DNA of 64,000 bases, from assembly GCA_000720995.1 (NCBI GenBank), contig JOEL01000021.1:45336-109335 (forward strand), in the 5' to 3' direction. This stretch comes from Streptomyces celluloflavus (GTDB taxonomy: Bacteria > Actinomycetota > Actinomycetes > Streptomycetales > Streptomycetaceae). A program made the position numbers and the translations under genes. How positions within the stretch are numbered: the stretch's first letter is position 1; every line of letters starts with the position of its first letter. A model generated the notes under the pieces. It saw only the letters and a program-made list of their open reading frames with translations. It made no database searches and was not told where the DNA came from. This document shows positions 49,101 to 56,077 of the stretch, one piece after another.

Positions 49101-49400
49101 TCAAACCGCCCCGTCTGCCTGCCCTCCCCGCGTGGCGGATGGACGGGGCTTCTCGTCCTCCGTTGGCCTCTCCGCTACGTAGGTCCCGCGCTGAGGGACT
49201 GTGAACACCCAGCCCCCTTCCCGGAGGTGTTTGACCGCGTTGCGGACGGTCTCACGGGCCACGCCGAAGCGCTGAGTCAGGGCGGACTCACTGGGAATCT
49301 TCCTGTTGACCGGTAGGGCGCCGCTCTCGATCTCGTCCCTGATCAGGGCGGCAATCTGCTGGTACACCGGCGTGGGCGACTCGTGGTCGATTTCGGGCAT
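49101..49400 (-). CDS. Small GntR-family DNA-binding protein
   Basis: A 99-residue protein that is almost only the GntR winged helix (VYQQIAALIRDEIESGALPV, SESALTQRFGVARETVRNAVKHL, WVFTVPQRGTYV), with no ligand-binding domain. It is convergent with the peptide cassette, ending 4 bases from the kinase gene. GTAGACAA occurs twice upstream of its start (49410-49417, 49470-49477), possibly its operator. It may control the cassette or the rightward small genes. Confidence 0.87.
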   Translation of the reverse strand: MPEIDHESPTPVYQQIAALIRDEIESGALPVNRKIPSESALTQRFGVARETVRNAVKHLREGGWVFTVPQRGTYVAERPTEDEKPRPSATRGGQADGAV

Positions 49401-49580
49401 CCCACCAGCGTAGACAACCGCCTACGTGTGGCCTGCGCTCCATACGTCCCCCTACCTCGATAGACGAAGGTAGACAAGTTTGGGTATGGTCCTGCCCAGA
49501 TAGAACCCCGGCGACGGAGGCGGCTGGTACCCGCCTTGATCCATCCCGGGGCATGGCCAACAGCTAAGAGGAGCTGTGAC

Positions 49581-49895
49581 ATGCGAGACCTTATCGTGCG
49601 CGCCCTGAAATTGGTCAGCGCTCTGTTCGGCATCAAGCCCGGACGCCACAGCGAGGAATACCTCGCGGATCAGACCTTCACCCTCACTGACACCGCCCCC
49701 GCGTCCCCCTGGACCCGCCCCTGGGCCGGACCAAGCGCCACGGAAGTCCGCGAGATCTTCCACGCAGAAGAAACCTTCCCACTCACCCCGGAGCAGCGCG
49801 AACGACGGTGGGCGCTCCAGTTTGCTGACATCGGCATCGAATACCCCTACCGATACCCGGGCGACCAGTTCGCCGTGCGGGCGGTGGCAGCATGA
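49581..49895 (+). CDS. Hypothetical protein, 104 residues
   Basis: Unrecognised. Starts MRDLIVRALKLVSALFGIKPGRH, a possible amphipathic helix, followed by a hydrophilic part ending EYPYRYPGDQFAVRAVAA. ATG at 49581 follows AGAGGAG. It overlaps the next gene by 4 bases. Confidence 0.65.
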   Translation: MRDLIVRALKLVSALFGIKPGRHSEEYLADQTFTLTDTAPASPWTRPWAGPSATEVREIFHAEETFPLTPEQRERRWALQFADIGIEYPYRYPGDQFAVRAVAA

Positions 49896-50095
49896 CCCGC
49901 AACGCACTCACCGGACCCGCCCCACAGACATCAACCGCCATCTGCTGCCGCTGCGGCAGAGTCACCGGGGCCCCCGTTGCCGTGCGGTGGATGCAGAGCG
50001 ACAGTGGCCCCGGGGTGGTCTTGTACAGCTGCCCCGAGTGCGCGCCGCAGCTTGTTCTCGGACCGACCCCCGGCGACGTCATCCGTACCCCGTAG
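49892..50095 (+). CDS. Small zinc-ribbon-like protein, 67 residues
   Basis: Unrecognised, but has CCRCG near 19-22 and CPEC near 48-51, the spacing of a four-Cys zinc ribbon. Coupled to the previous gene by an ATGA overlap. Small proteins of this kind are common in actinobacterial mobile elements. Confidence 0.65.
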   Translation: MTRNALTGPAPQTSTAICCRCGRVTGAPVAVRWMQSDSGPGVVLYSCPECAPQLVLGPTPGDVIRTP

Positions 50096-50244
50096 ATCAG
50101 CCGCGAGGCGCAGACCCGCCCGGTCTGGTCGCCGTGCCGGGCGGGGCTTTCTGCTTCCCGGAGCGCTCCTGCGCGGCACCGGGGTATGGCGGTACCCCGC
50201 CCGGCGGGGTGCTTGTGCCGCGGGGCCGTGCAGGGGGCGGAGGT

Positions 50245-50454
50245 TCAGGCCGGCGGAGCAGCGGGGGCTGCGCCTGCGTGCTGGTCGGCGAGGTGGCCGG
50301 CGGGCGGTCCGTCGGGTGCGGTTTCCTCGGTGATCTGCTCGCCGGTCTTGCGGGCCTGGGTGTGGATGAGGTCGAGCCATCGGGCGTTGTCGGTGTACAG
50401 GACTCCGTCGGCCCACCACAGGGCGGTGTGCACCATGCCGTGCTCGGCCATCAC
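50245..50454 (-). CDS. Possible small protein, 69 residues
   Basis: A weakly supported gene at the end of the leftward replication operon: MMAEHGMVHTALWWADGVLY then DNARWLDLIHTQARKTGEQI, followed by an Ala/Pro-rich tail. The first 45 residues look protein-like, but no clear ribosome site precedes the GTG/ATG at 50454/50451. Confidence 0.4.
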   Translation of the reverse strand: MMAEHGMVHTALWWADGVLYTDNARWLDLIHTQARKTGEQITEETAPDGPPAGHLADQHAGAAPAAPPA

Positions 50455-50606
50455 GGGATGTGTGCTGAGCGATCCCGATCGGGCGTCGGATGCGGTGATC
50501 TCGCGCTATGGGATCTCGCGGTCGTCGGGGGTCGCGTCATCCCGCTGGGAACGGTCAACGTTGGCTGGAGCCAAGGGAGGTCGTTGCCTCTGCGGTCGGG
50601 GCGGGG

Positions 50607-50873
50607 TCAGGACGTGCGGTCGGTGAGCCGGTCGTACAGGGCTCGGTCGGTGGTGTGGACGCGTACGCGGTCGGGGTAGCTGAGGGCGTCCAGCTCGGCC
50701 GGAGTGGTGGGCATGGTGAAGGTGTCGGCCGGCGGGCGGGCGTCGCGTTCGATCTGCTCGGCCCAGCGGCGGTAGGCGGGCGACACGTAGTGCTCGCTCG
50801 CCGTGGCGCCGCGATACGGGGTGGCCTCGGCCTGGTGGTGGTTGTCGTCGGTGATGTGCTCGCGTCGGGTCAC
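50607..50873 (-). CDS. Hypothetical protein, 88 residues
   Basis: Unrecognised hydrophilic protein (SPAYRRWAEQIERDARPPAD, then LDALSYPDRVRVHTTDRALY). GTG at 50873 overlaps the stop of the upstream gene by four bases, the last of four such junctions. Confidence 0.65.
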   Translation of the reverse strand: MTRREHITDDNHHQAEATPYRGATASEHYVSPAYRRWAEQIERDARPPADTFTMPTTPAELDALSYPDRVRVHTTDRALYDRLTDRTS

Positions 50874-51589
50874 TTGGTCGCTCCGTCCAACGTGGCGGCG
50901 AGGCAGTCGAGTTGGGGGCTGAGTGCGCCGCGCGCTCGGCGTGCCTGGTCGATGACGGGGGTTCGGGTGAATGCCGGGTGGCCTGCGGCCGTGCGGATAC
51001 CCGCGGTCCGGTCGAGGTCGTCGAGCAGAACGGCGAGGCGGGCGGCGGCTCCGTCCGCGTGCCGGATGCCGCCCTGGCCGAGGTCGACGGTTGCGCCGCT
51101 GAATCCGGCGTACCAGCGCGGGGCGGTCGGTGACGCGGACGGGCCCTGCATGTCTTCGGGGGTTCCTGCACACTGGGGTGCGCCTGCGGACCGGAGCAGC
51201 GCGGCGGCCTTGGTGACCGTGCCGTCGAACGCGTTGGATGCGGTGAGGAACGCGGCAAGGGCGTCACGTGCAGTGGCGTAGGTGGCGGCGAGGGTCTGCG
51301 GGCTCTGCTCGGCGAGTAGCGCGAGGGCCCGCTCGGTCTTGCGCTGGCGTTCCTGCTCGGCGGCCTTGGCGGCGGCGCGGTCGGCCTTGCGGCGTGCGGC
51401 CTCGGCGCGCAGCGTGGCGAACCTCCCGAGTTCGCGTGCGTCGGCGAGCTGCTGGGAGGTGACGTGTTCGTCTCCGTCACGTACGCGTTCTTCCAGGGCG
51501 GCGAGCAACTGCTCGGCTTCGGCCGCTTCCTGCTCGGCCTGCCCGACGGCGGGCCGGTCGGCCGGTGCGGTGGTGTTCGTGGTGGTCAT
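50870..51589 (-). CDS. Hypothetical coiled-coil protein, 239 residues
   Basis: Unrecognised. Residues about 15-95 are Ala/Glu/Arg-rich and predicted as a long coiled coil (EAAEAEQLLAALEERV, RRKADRAAAKAAEQERQRK). The C-terminal half contains APRWYAGFSGATVDLGQGG. Overlaps both neighbours by four bases. Coiled-coil proteins in satellites sometimes interfere with helper-phage assembly, but nothing here shows that. Confidence 0.7.
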   Translation of the reverse strand: MTTTNTTAPADRPAVGQAEQEAAEAEQLLAALEERVRDGDEHVTSQQLADARELGRFATLRAEAARRKADRAAAKAAEQERQRKTERALALLAEQSPQTLAATYATARDALAAFLTASNAFDGTVTKAAALLRSAGAPQCAGTPEDMQGPSASPTAPRWYAGFSGATVDLGQGGIRHADGAAARLAVLLDDLDRTAGIRTAAGHPAFTRTPVIDQARRARGALSPQLDCLAATLDGATK

Positions 51590-52014
51590 GCTGCGGTCTC
51601 TCCTCGGTGGTGTCGGTAGTGGTTGAGGGCGGCGGTGTCGATGGCCCAGACACGCGCCCCGACCCGTTCGGCGGGCAGTCGGCCGGCCGCGATCAGGGCG
51701 CGGACGTGGCGGGGCGTGCAGCCCATCAGGGCGGCGGCCTCAGCCACGCACACTGTGCCCGACGGGCCGGCCGCGCTTCCGGTAGCGGAAGAATCGAACG
51801 GCACGGTAACGGAATCGAACGTCTCGGCGTGCTGTGCGGCCGTGTGGAGGGCGTAGAGCACGCGCCGCACCTCGGGGGCCACCTCGCCCCCGTCGGCGCG
51901 TACACGGGCTGTCAGGTCGCGCACGAGGGCGCGCAGCACCTCACCCGCGATCGCGGGCGGGACGATCACGGCCCCGTCCGGGCGCGTCAGCCGTTCGGCG
52001 TCGGTGTGACTCAC
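51586..52014 (-). CDS. Helix-turn-helix (excisionase-family HTH) protein
   Basis: A 142-residue protein whose C-terminal third is a MerR/excisionase-like HTH: VAEAAALMGCTPRHVRALIA then GRLPAERVGARVWAID. The N-terminal part contains EVLRALVRDLTARV. GTG at 52014 overlaps the upstream stop by four bases. It probably binds DNA; whether it acts in excision, replication or late control is not known. Confidence 0.78.
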   Translation of the reverse strand: MSHTDAERLTRPDGAVIVPPAIAGEVLRALVRDLTARVRADGGEVAPEVRRVLYALHTAAQHAETFDSVTVPFDSSATGSAAGPSGTVCVAEAAALMGCTPRHVRALIAAGRLPAERVGARVWAIDTAALNHYRHHRGETAA

Positions 52015-52346
52015 CCGCCGGCCCCCTCGTCGCTGTGGAGCGACACGGGGCGGTGTTCGTCGTAGGCGGCACACCACTCGGCCGCTACGGCGCGGGTGGT
52101 GCGGCCCATCATCGACGTGTCGTCGCCGGGGTCGAGCAGGGACAGGTAGCGGACCACGTCGGACGGTGGTTCGGTGACGTGCTGGCCGTGGAGTGCGAGG
52201 CCCTCGTGTACGGCGCCGAGTACGTCGAGCAGGGACAGGCGTACCGTGCGGCCGTCGGTCAGTCGGTAGGTGTGCATCAGGCGGCGGCCGTCGCGCCGCT
52301 TCTCGACGGCGGACAGGCGGCGGGCGAGCGGGGTCGGGCGGCTCAT
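52011..52346 (-). CDS. Hypothetical protein, 111 residues
   Basis: Unrecognised. Basic N-terminus (RRLSAVEKRRDGRRLMHTYR), middle LTDGRTVRLSLLDVLGAVHEG, acidic end. Overlaps both neighbours by four bases within the five-gene run. Confidence 0.65.
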   Translation of the reverse strand: MSRPTPLARRLSAVEKRRDGRRLMHTYRLTDGRTVRLSLLDVLGAVHEGLALHGQHVTEPPSDVVRYLSLLDPGDDTSMMGRTTRAVAAEWCAAYDEHRPVSLHSDEGAGG

Positions 52347-52720
52347 CGGCGGCGCCCGTCCTCGTCGGCTTCGAGCGCGGCGAGGCGCTGTTCGAGGTCG
52401 AGGGATTCACGCAGGGACAGAACGGCGTCGAGCAGGGTACGGGCGGCCTGTACGCGGTTGCGGCCGTCGTCGTCGACCAGCGCCGCGCGCAGCGCGGTCA
52501 CGGCCTCGGCGGCGCCGGCGGCGAGTTGGCCGACAGCACTCGACAGGATCTCGGTGCGGGTGTCACGGACCTCTATCGAGAAGTCGGGGTCTTCCATCCA
52601 GCGGCGGACGGTACGCCCGGATACGCCGGACTCACGCGCGGCTTCCTCGGAGGTGGCGCCGCGGGCGAGCGCGACAACGGCGGCGGGGCGGGACTGCTTG
52701 GCCACGGGTTCAATCTCCAT
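52343..52720 (-). CDS. HTH protein resembling phage terminase small subunit
   Basis: A 125-residue protein: an N-terminal helix-turn-helix (ALARGATSEEAARESGVSGR, TVRRWMEDPDF) and a long helical C-terminus with repeated Ala-rich helices and LLDAVLSLRESLDLEQRLAAL. This HTH-plus-helical-oligomerisation layout is that of small terminase subunits, and a satellite would carry one to redirect packaging. Homology is judged by eye only; a general HTH regulator is the alternative. First gene of the leftward run after the candidate origin. Confidence 0.6.
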   Translation of the reverse strand: MEIEPVAKQSRPAAVVALARGATSEEAARESGVSGRTVRRWMEDPDFSIEVRDTRTEILSSAVGQLAAGAAEAVTALRAALVDDDGRNRVQAARTLLDAVLSLRESLDLEQRLAALEADEDGRRR

Positions 52721-52842
52721 TTCTACGCGCGCGCGTGAGGCCAGGGCCGGGCGCGCGCGGACATCGGACGGGGTGGTGGTGCGCGGGGCGTCGCGTGGAA
52801 CGGCTGGGGGCGCAGGGGTGTTTGTGCAGGTGAGGGGCGGCG

Positions 52843-52940
52843 GATGTAGGGGTGTAGGGGTGTGCTGGGGTTTCCGTTAATGCCTGTACACACCCGCGTA
52901 AGGGAGTTTCGGAAACCCCTGCATGGCCCTACATTCCCGC
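52843..52940. repeat. Repeat-rich candidate replication origin
   Basis: Tandem TGTAGGGG units (52845-52852, 52853-52860) followed by TGTGCTGGGG lead into a 10-bp inverted repeat (52867-52876, 52910-52919) with a 33-base AT-containing centre (GTTAATGCCTGTACACACC); an inverted GGCCCTACATTC copy lies at 52925-52936. It is the only non-coding gap in the replication operon and directly follows the primase-helicase gene. Confidence 0.55.
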
Positions 52941-52943
52941 TGG

Positions 52944-54446
52944 TCAGGGCGTGTCGTCGTCGGTTCCTGCGAGCATCAGACCGAGGTAGAACTGCCCGGC
53001 GGCGCGGCGGGTCTTGTCGTGGCCGCGTTTCTTCATGGACTCGGCGAACGCGGCCTCGTTGCCGGGCTGCTCGCCGTTCTCCGCGCACCATCGTGACCAC
53101 GCGGAGAACAAGTCGCGGGCCTTGACGGTGCTGTGCGGGTTCGTGATCGCTCGTTCGTCGAGGAAACGGGCCAGGGTGTCACTGTCGGCCTGGTAGGCCG
53201 CTGTGCGGGCGCGTACGGCCTCGGGCGGGTTCAGTCCCTGCCGCTGGTAGTCGCGCCACCCCTCGTACGCCCACGTGAGAACGGCCGGTGCCGCATTCTT
53301 GAGCCGGTCGGGCAGGCCGGGGTCGCGGTCGGTCTCGGGGATCGTCACGTCGAACGGCACGATCAGGATGCGCCGCCATATGGCCGGGTCGTCGCCGGAC
53401 ACCTGGGGCAGGAAGTTGGTCAGCATCACGAGTGTGTGTGCCGGGTCGAACGTGATCGGGTTGCGGTGCATGAGGTTCGCCTCGATCGGGTCACCGCCGA
53501 CGAGTCGTTTCATGGTGGCCTCGGCGAACCGCCGGCCTTTCTCGGTCTCCGAGCAGAACGCGAGGCGCGCGCCTCGCAAGCGCATCTTGAACGCGCCGTG
53601 CCGCTCGTGCTTGGACTCCATGAGGATGGCCGGGTCGACTTCGATCGCGTAGTCACCGAATGCCGACATGAGCGCGTCGCGCAGGGTGCCTTTGCCGTTG
53701 GCGCCGGTGCCGGTGAAGATCGGCATGACGTGTTCGGTGACCTTGCCGAGCATGGCGTAGCCGAAGAGGCGTTGAACGAAGCTGCGTACGTCCTCGTCGG
53801 GCAGGATGCGGGCGAGGAAGGTCTGCCACTCCGCGTTGTGCTCGGGGGCGAGCGGCCCGCCGGCCACCTTCGTGAGCAGGTCGGCCCGGTCGTTGGCCCG
53901 GACTATGCCCGTGTGCAGGTTCACCGTGCTGGTAGGGGTGTTGAACAGGTACGGGTCCGCGTCCAGCCTCTTGGAGGCGGTGGAGATCGGCGGCAGTGCG
54001 GATGCGATGCGCACCATGCCGTCAATGCCGGTGGCTGACTCGGCCTTGCGTACGTCCATGAACAGGGCGGTGCGCTCCGGGCCGTCGAGGCGGTCGAGTT
54101 CGCCGAGCGCGGCTTTCACCGTGGCAACGGCGGCCTCTACGTCGGCGCGCTTCTCGTCGACCGCCCACCGCGCCCCGTCCCACCGGAACCACCCGATCCC
54201 GTGCACGTGCCGCAGACGGTCGGCGTGCTCGGCCACGAAGCGTTCGGCCATCCGCAGGTGTCCCCGGTGGCGCTCCGGTACCGGCACGGGCGCGGCAGCG
54301 GACGGGGCGTCATTCGCGCGCGCAGGCGCGGCCGCGACCGGTCGCGCGGGCTCGCCGTAGGGCAGGGCGGTGAGCATCCGTATCACCGGGTCAAGCGGCG
54401 GCGGCCCGTCCGGCGGCGCGCAGGTGTCGGGGTGGTGCGAGGTCAC
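52944..54446 (-). CDS. P4/D5-family phage primase-helicase
   Basis: A 500-residue replication protein. After a Pro/Ala-rich start come the D5_N region (HRGHLRMAERFVAEHADRL, RWDGARWAVDE) and an SF3-type helicase: Walker A FTGTGANGKGT (about 240-250), a RLAFCSETEKG segment (Walker B-like) and LVMLTNFLPQVSGDDPAIWRR (motif C). The C-terminal part is the poxvirus-D5-like/winged-helix tail. An N-terminal catalytic primase domain is not evident, so it may act chiefly as a helicase. GTG at 54446 has AGGAG 8 bases upstream and overlaps the previous gene by 56 bases. Confidence 0.92.
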   Translation of the reverse strand: MTSHHPDTCAPPDGPPPLDPVIRMLTALPYGEPARPVAAAPARANDAPSAAAPVPVPERHRGHLRMAERFVAEHADRLRHVHGIGWFRWDGARWAVDEKRADVEAAVATVKAALGELDRLDGPERTALFMDVRKAESATGIDGMVRIASALPPISTASKRLDADPYLFNTPTSTVNLHTGIVRANDRADLLTKVAGGPLAPEHNAEWQTFLARILPDEDVRSFVQRLFGYAMLGKVTEHVMPIFTGTGANGKGTLRDALMSAFGDYAIEVDPAILMESKHERHGAFKMRLRGARLAFCSETEKGRRFAEATMKRLVGGDPIEANLMHRNPITFDPAHTLVMLTNFLPQVSGDDPAIWRRILIVPFDVTIPETDRDPGLPDRLKNAAPAVLTWAYEGWRDYQRQGLNPPEAVRARTAAYQADSDTLARFLDERAITNPHSTVKARDLFSAWSRWCAENGEQPGNEAAFAESMKKRGHDKTRRAAGQFYLGLMLAGTDDDTP

Positions 54447-54963
54447 GCGGGGGCTCCTGGGGCTGGTTGCGGGGGCGGTCAATCTGCCGTCCGTCGGGGG
54501 TGAGGGTGCGGACCCAACCGGGGCGTCCGGGGATGGCGACGGGCGGCCACCCACGCGTAGCGGCCACGGGACGGGCGCGGGCGGTGGAGGCGCGGCGGCG
54601 GGCGGCGACTTCGTCGTGGGTCGGCCGGCGGGCGAGGCCGGGCGCGATGGTGCGGGCGTAAGCGTTGGCGTCCGCCGTGACGACGCGGAACCACTCGTCG
54701 GGGTCGGCGTCGGCGAGATGGTCGAGCCACTGCTCGCGGGCATTGCGGCGGCGCCACTGCTCCGCGGCCGTGATGAGCGCGACCGCACGGCGAGGGTCGG
54801 CGGCGCGTAGTGCGCGCCATGCTGGGCTGCCGTACTCGGGCGCACTGCCGACGTTGAGCGCAGTCACCTGGGCCGACGCCCACAGGGCCACGGCGTCGTG
54901 TGCGATCACCTCGGGCGGTACGGATGAGCCTTGGACTCCGCGGCGACCGAGAGGCGTCTTCAC
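54391..54963 (-). CDS. DUF2742-like phage protein
   Basis: A 190-residue protein. Residues about 25-100 (HDAVALWASAQVTALN, SPAWRALRAADPRRAVALIT) resemble DUF2742, a family I know from actinobacterial prophages and related elements beside replication genes. The C-terminal half is Arg/Pro-rich and partly overlaps the primase gene in another frame. Coupled to the Xis-like gene by a 4-base overlap. No function is established. Confidence 0.7.
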   Translation of the reverse strand: MKTPLGRRGVQGSSVPPEVIAHDAVALWASAQVTALNVGSAPEYGSPAWRALRAADPRRAVALITAAEQWRRRNAREQWLDHLADADPDEWFRVVTADANAYARTIAPGLARRPTHDEVAARRRASTARARPVAATRGWPPVAIPGRPGWVRTLTPDGRQIDRPRNQPQEPPRDLAPPRHLRAAGRAAAA

Positions 54964-55205
54964 CGCGGCTCCGTCGGTATGGGCCCCTTTACGTCTTCCG
55001 CCCGAACGCCGAGCAAGTCGAGCAGGTCGGCGGTGGGAACGCGGTACGAGTTGCCGACGCGGAGCAGTCGCACCGGAAACTCTCCGCGCTGAGCAAGTTC
55101 GTACGCCTTCGACCGGCCCAGAGACAGGGCACGGCCCGCCGTGAGCAGGTCGACGGCGGCGGGAAGTGCGAGCAGATCGGAACGGGTCATGCCAGGCTGT
55201 GTCAC
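54960..55205 (-). CDS. Excisionase-like helix-turn-helix protein
   Basis: An 81-residue MerR-type HTH protein: LLTAGRALSLGRSKAYELAQ, GEFPVRLLRVGNSYRVP and DLLDLLGV. Size, fold and position opposite the integrase/XRE pair fit an Xis or AlpA-type regulator. GTG at 55205 has AAGG 9 bases upstream; ATG at 55190 lacks a site. A perfect TTGACA -35 element lies upstream on its strand. Confidence 0.82.
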   Translation of the reverse strand: MTQPGMTRSDLLALPAAVDLLTAGRALSLGRSKAYELAQRGEFPVRLLRVGNSYRVPTADLLDLLGVRAEDVKGPIPTEPR

Positions 55206-55297
55206 AGGATGCCTACCTTCGTGGGTTTGGCCACTAGTGATCACAACCCTGCCTAGATCCACTGGACGATGTCAATTAGTTTGAGTACTGTGCTCTC
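55206..55297. promoter_or_regulatory. Divergent switch region between xis-like and XRE genes
   Basis: 92 bases. Rightward: TGGACG (55263-55268), 17-base spacer, TACTGT (55286-55291), 6 bases, then ATG at 55298, a leaderless XRE transcript. Leftward: TTGACA (complement of 55270-55275) with a weak -10 18 bases on. The two promoters overlap face to face. TAGTGATCAC near 55236-55245 is a short dyad. Confidence 0.65.
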
Positions 55298-56077
55298 ATG
55301 ACACAAGATGACTGGTCGGGGCGGCTAGCTCGCCGCATCGCAGGCGAGGTGCGGCGTTTTCGTCGACACCGGGGAATGAGCGCTCAGCAACTCTCTGATC
55401 GCTGCACAGAACTCGGGATGCCGATCGCGCGATCGGTCCTGGCTAACTTCGAGAGTGGTAGACGCCCGACGATTTCGGTCGCTGAAATCCTCGTTATTGC
55501 GCAGGCTTTGAGGGTGCCGCCGGTGGCGCTGATCTTCCCTGTCGGGTACGAAGGGAGCGCCGAGGTTCTTCCTGGGCAGACCGCCGACGCATTCGAAGCC
55601 GCCCAATGGTTCACAGGAGAGGCGCCAGGGCACACCGGCCCTGAAGGCTGGCGGTATACGGATCCCGACGCGGACGACTTCGAGGATACGCCTTTCGGTA
55701 TCTATCGATTCCGTCGGCACGAGGAACTTGTGCGGGCCCTCGTCTCTCATCAGCTAAGAGCCGACGAAAAGATGAGGCGCGCAGCACAGATGACTGACAA
55801 GTGGCCGGAAGTCGAGCTACGGCGTGCCCTTATCGATGTCGCGGAGGAGATGGAGGAGGCGACACACCGTGGCGCGGAGGAGGTTGAATCTATCCGCCGT
55901 GAGCTACGTGAGGAAGGTATGACGCCCCCGCCGCTTCCCTACTACCTTGCCCCCTATTTCCGTGAAGACGTTGAGCGGCCGGCCTTTGCGGACCCGCTTC
56001 GCCGGCTTCTCGAAAAGAAGAGCAGTGCCGGCGAAGATAACGAAGAGGAGTTGCAACGGATAGAAGAAGGCGAGTGA
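55298..56077 (+). CDS. XRE-family regulator of the element
   Basis: A 259-residue regulator with an N-terminal HTH (EVRRFRRHRGMSAQQLSDRC, IARSVLANFESGRRPTISVA, LRVPPVALIFP) and a Glu/Arg-rich helical C-terminus. The gene and the integrase are clearly less GC-rich than the chromosome. It is divergent from the excisionase-like gene and overlaps the integrase by 4 bases (GTGA), so it is placed like the CI/Stl master repressor of a prophage or island. Leaderless start at 55298. Confidence 0.87.
   Translation: MTQDDWSGRLARRIAGEVRRFRRHRGMSAQQLSDRCTELGMPIARSVLANFESGRRPTISVAEILVIAQALRVPPVALIFPVGYEGSAEVLPGQTADAFEAAQWFTGEAPGHTGPEGWRYTDPDADDFEDTPFGIYRFRRHEELVRALVSHQLRADEKMRRAAQMTDKWPEVELRRALIDVAEEMEEATHRGAEEVESIRRELREEGMTPPPLPYYLAPYFREDVERPAFADPLRRLLEKKSSAGEDNEEELQRIEEGE

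Noticed and set aside
50506-51480. 324-residue leftward frame in the island
   Set aside because: It overlaps two genes linked by 4-base overlaps in a different frame and is dominated by Pro/Ser/Arg/Thr, typical of a shadow.
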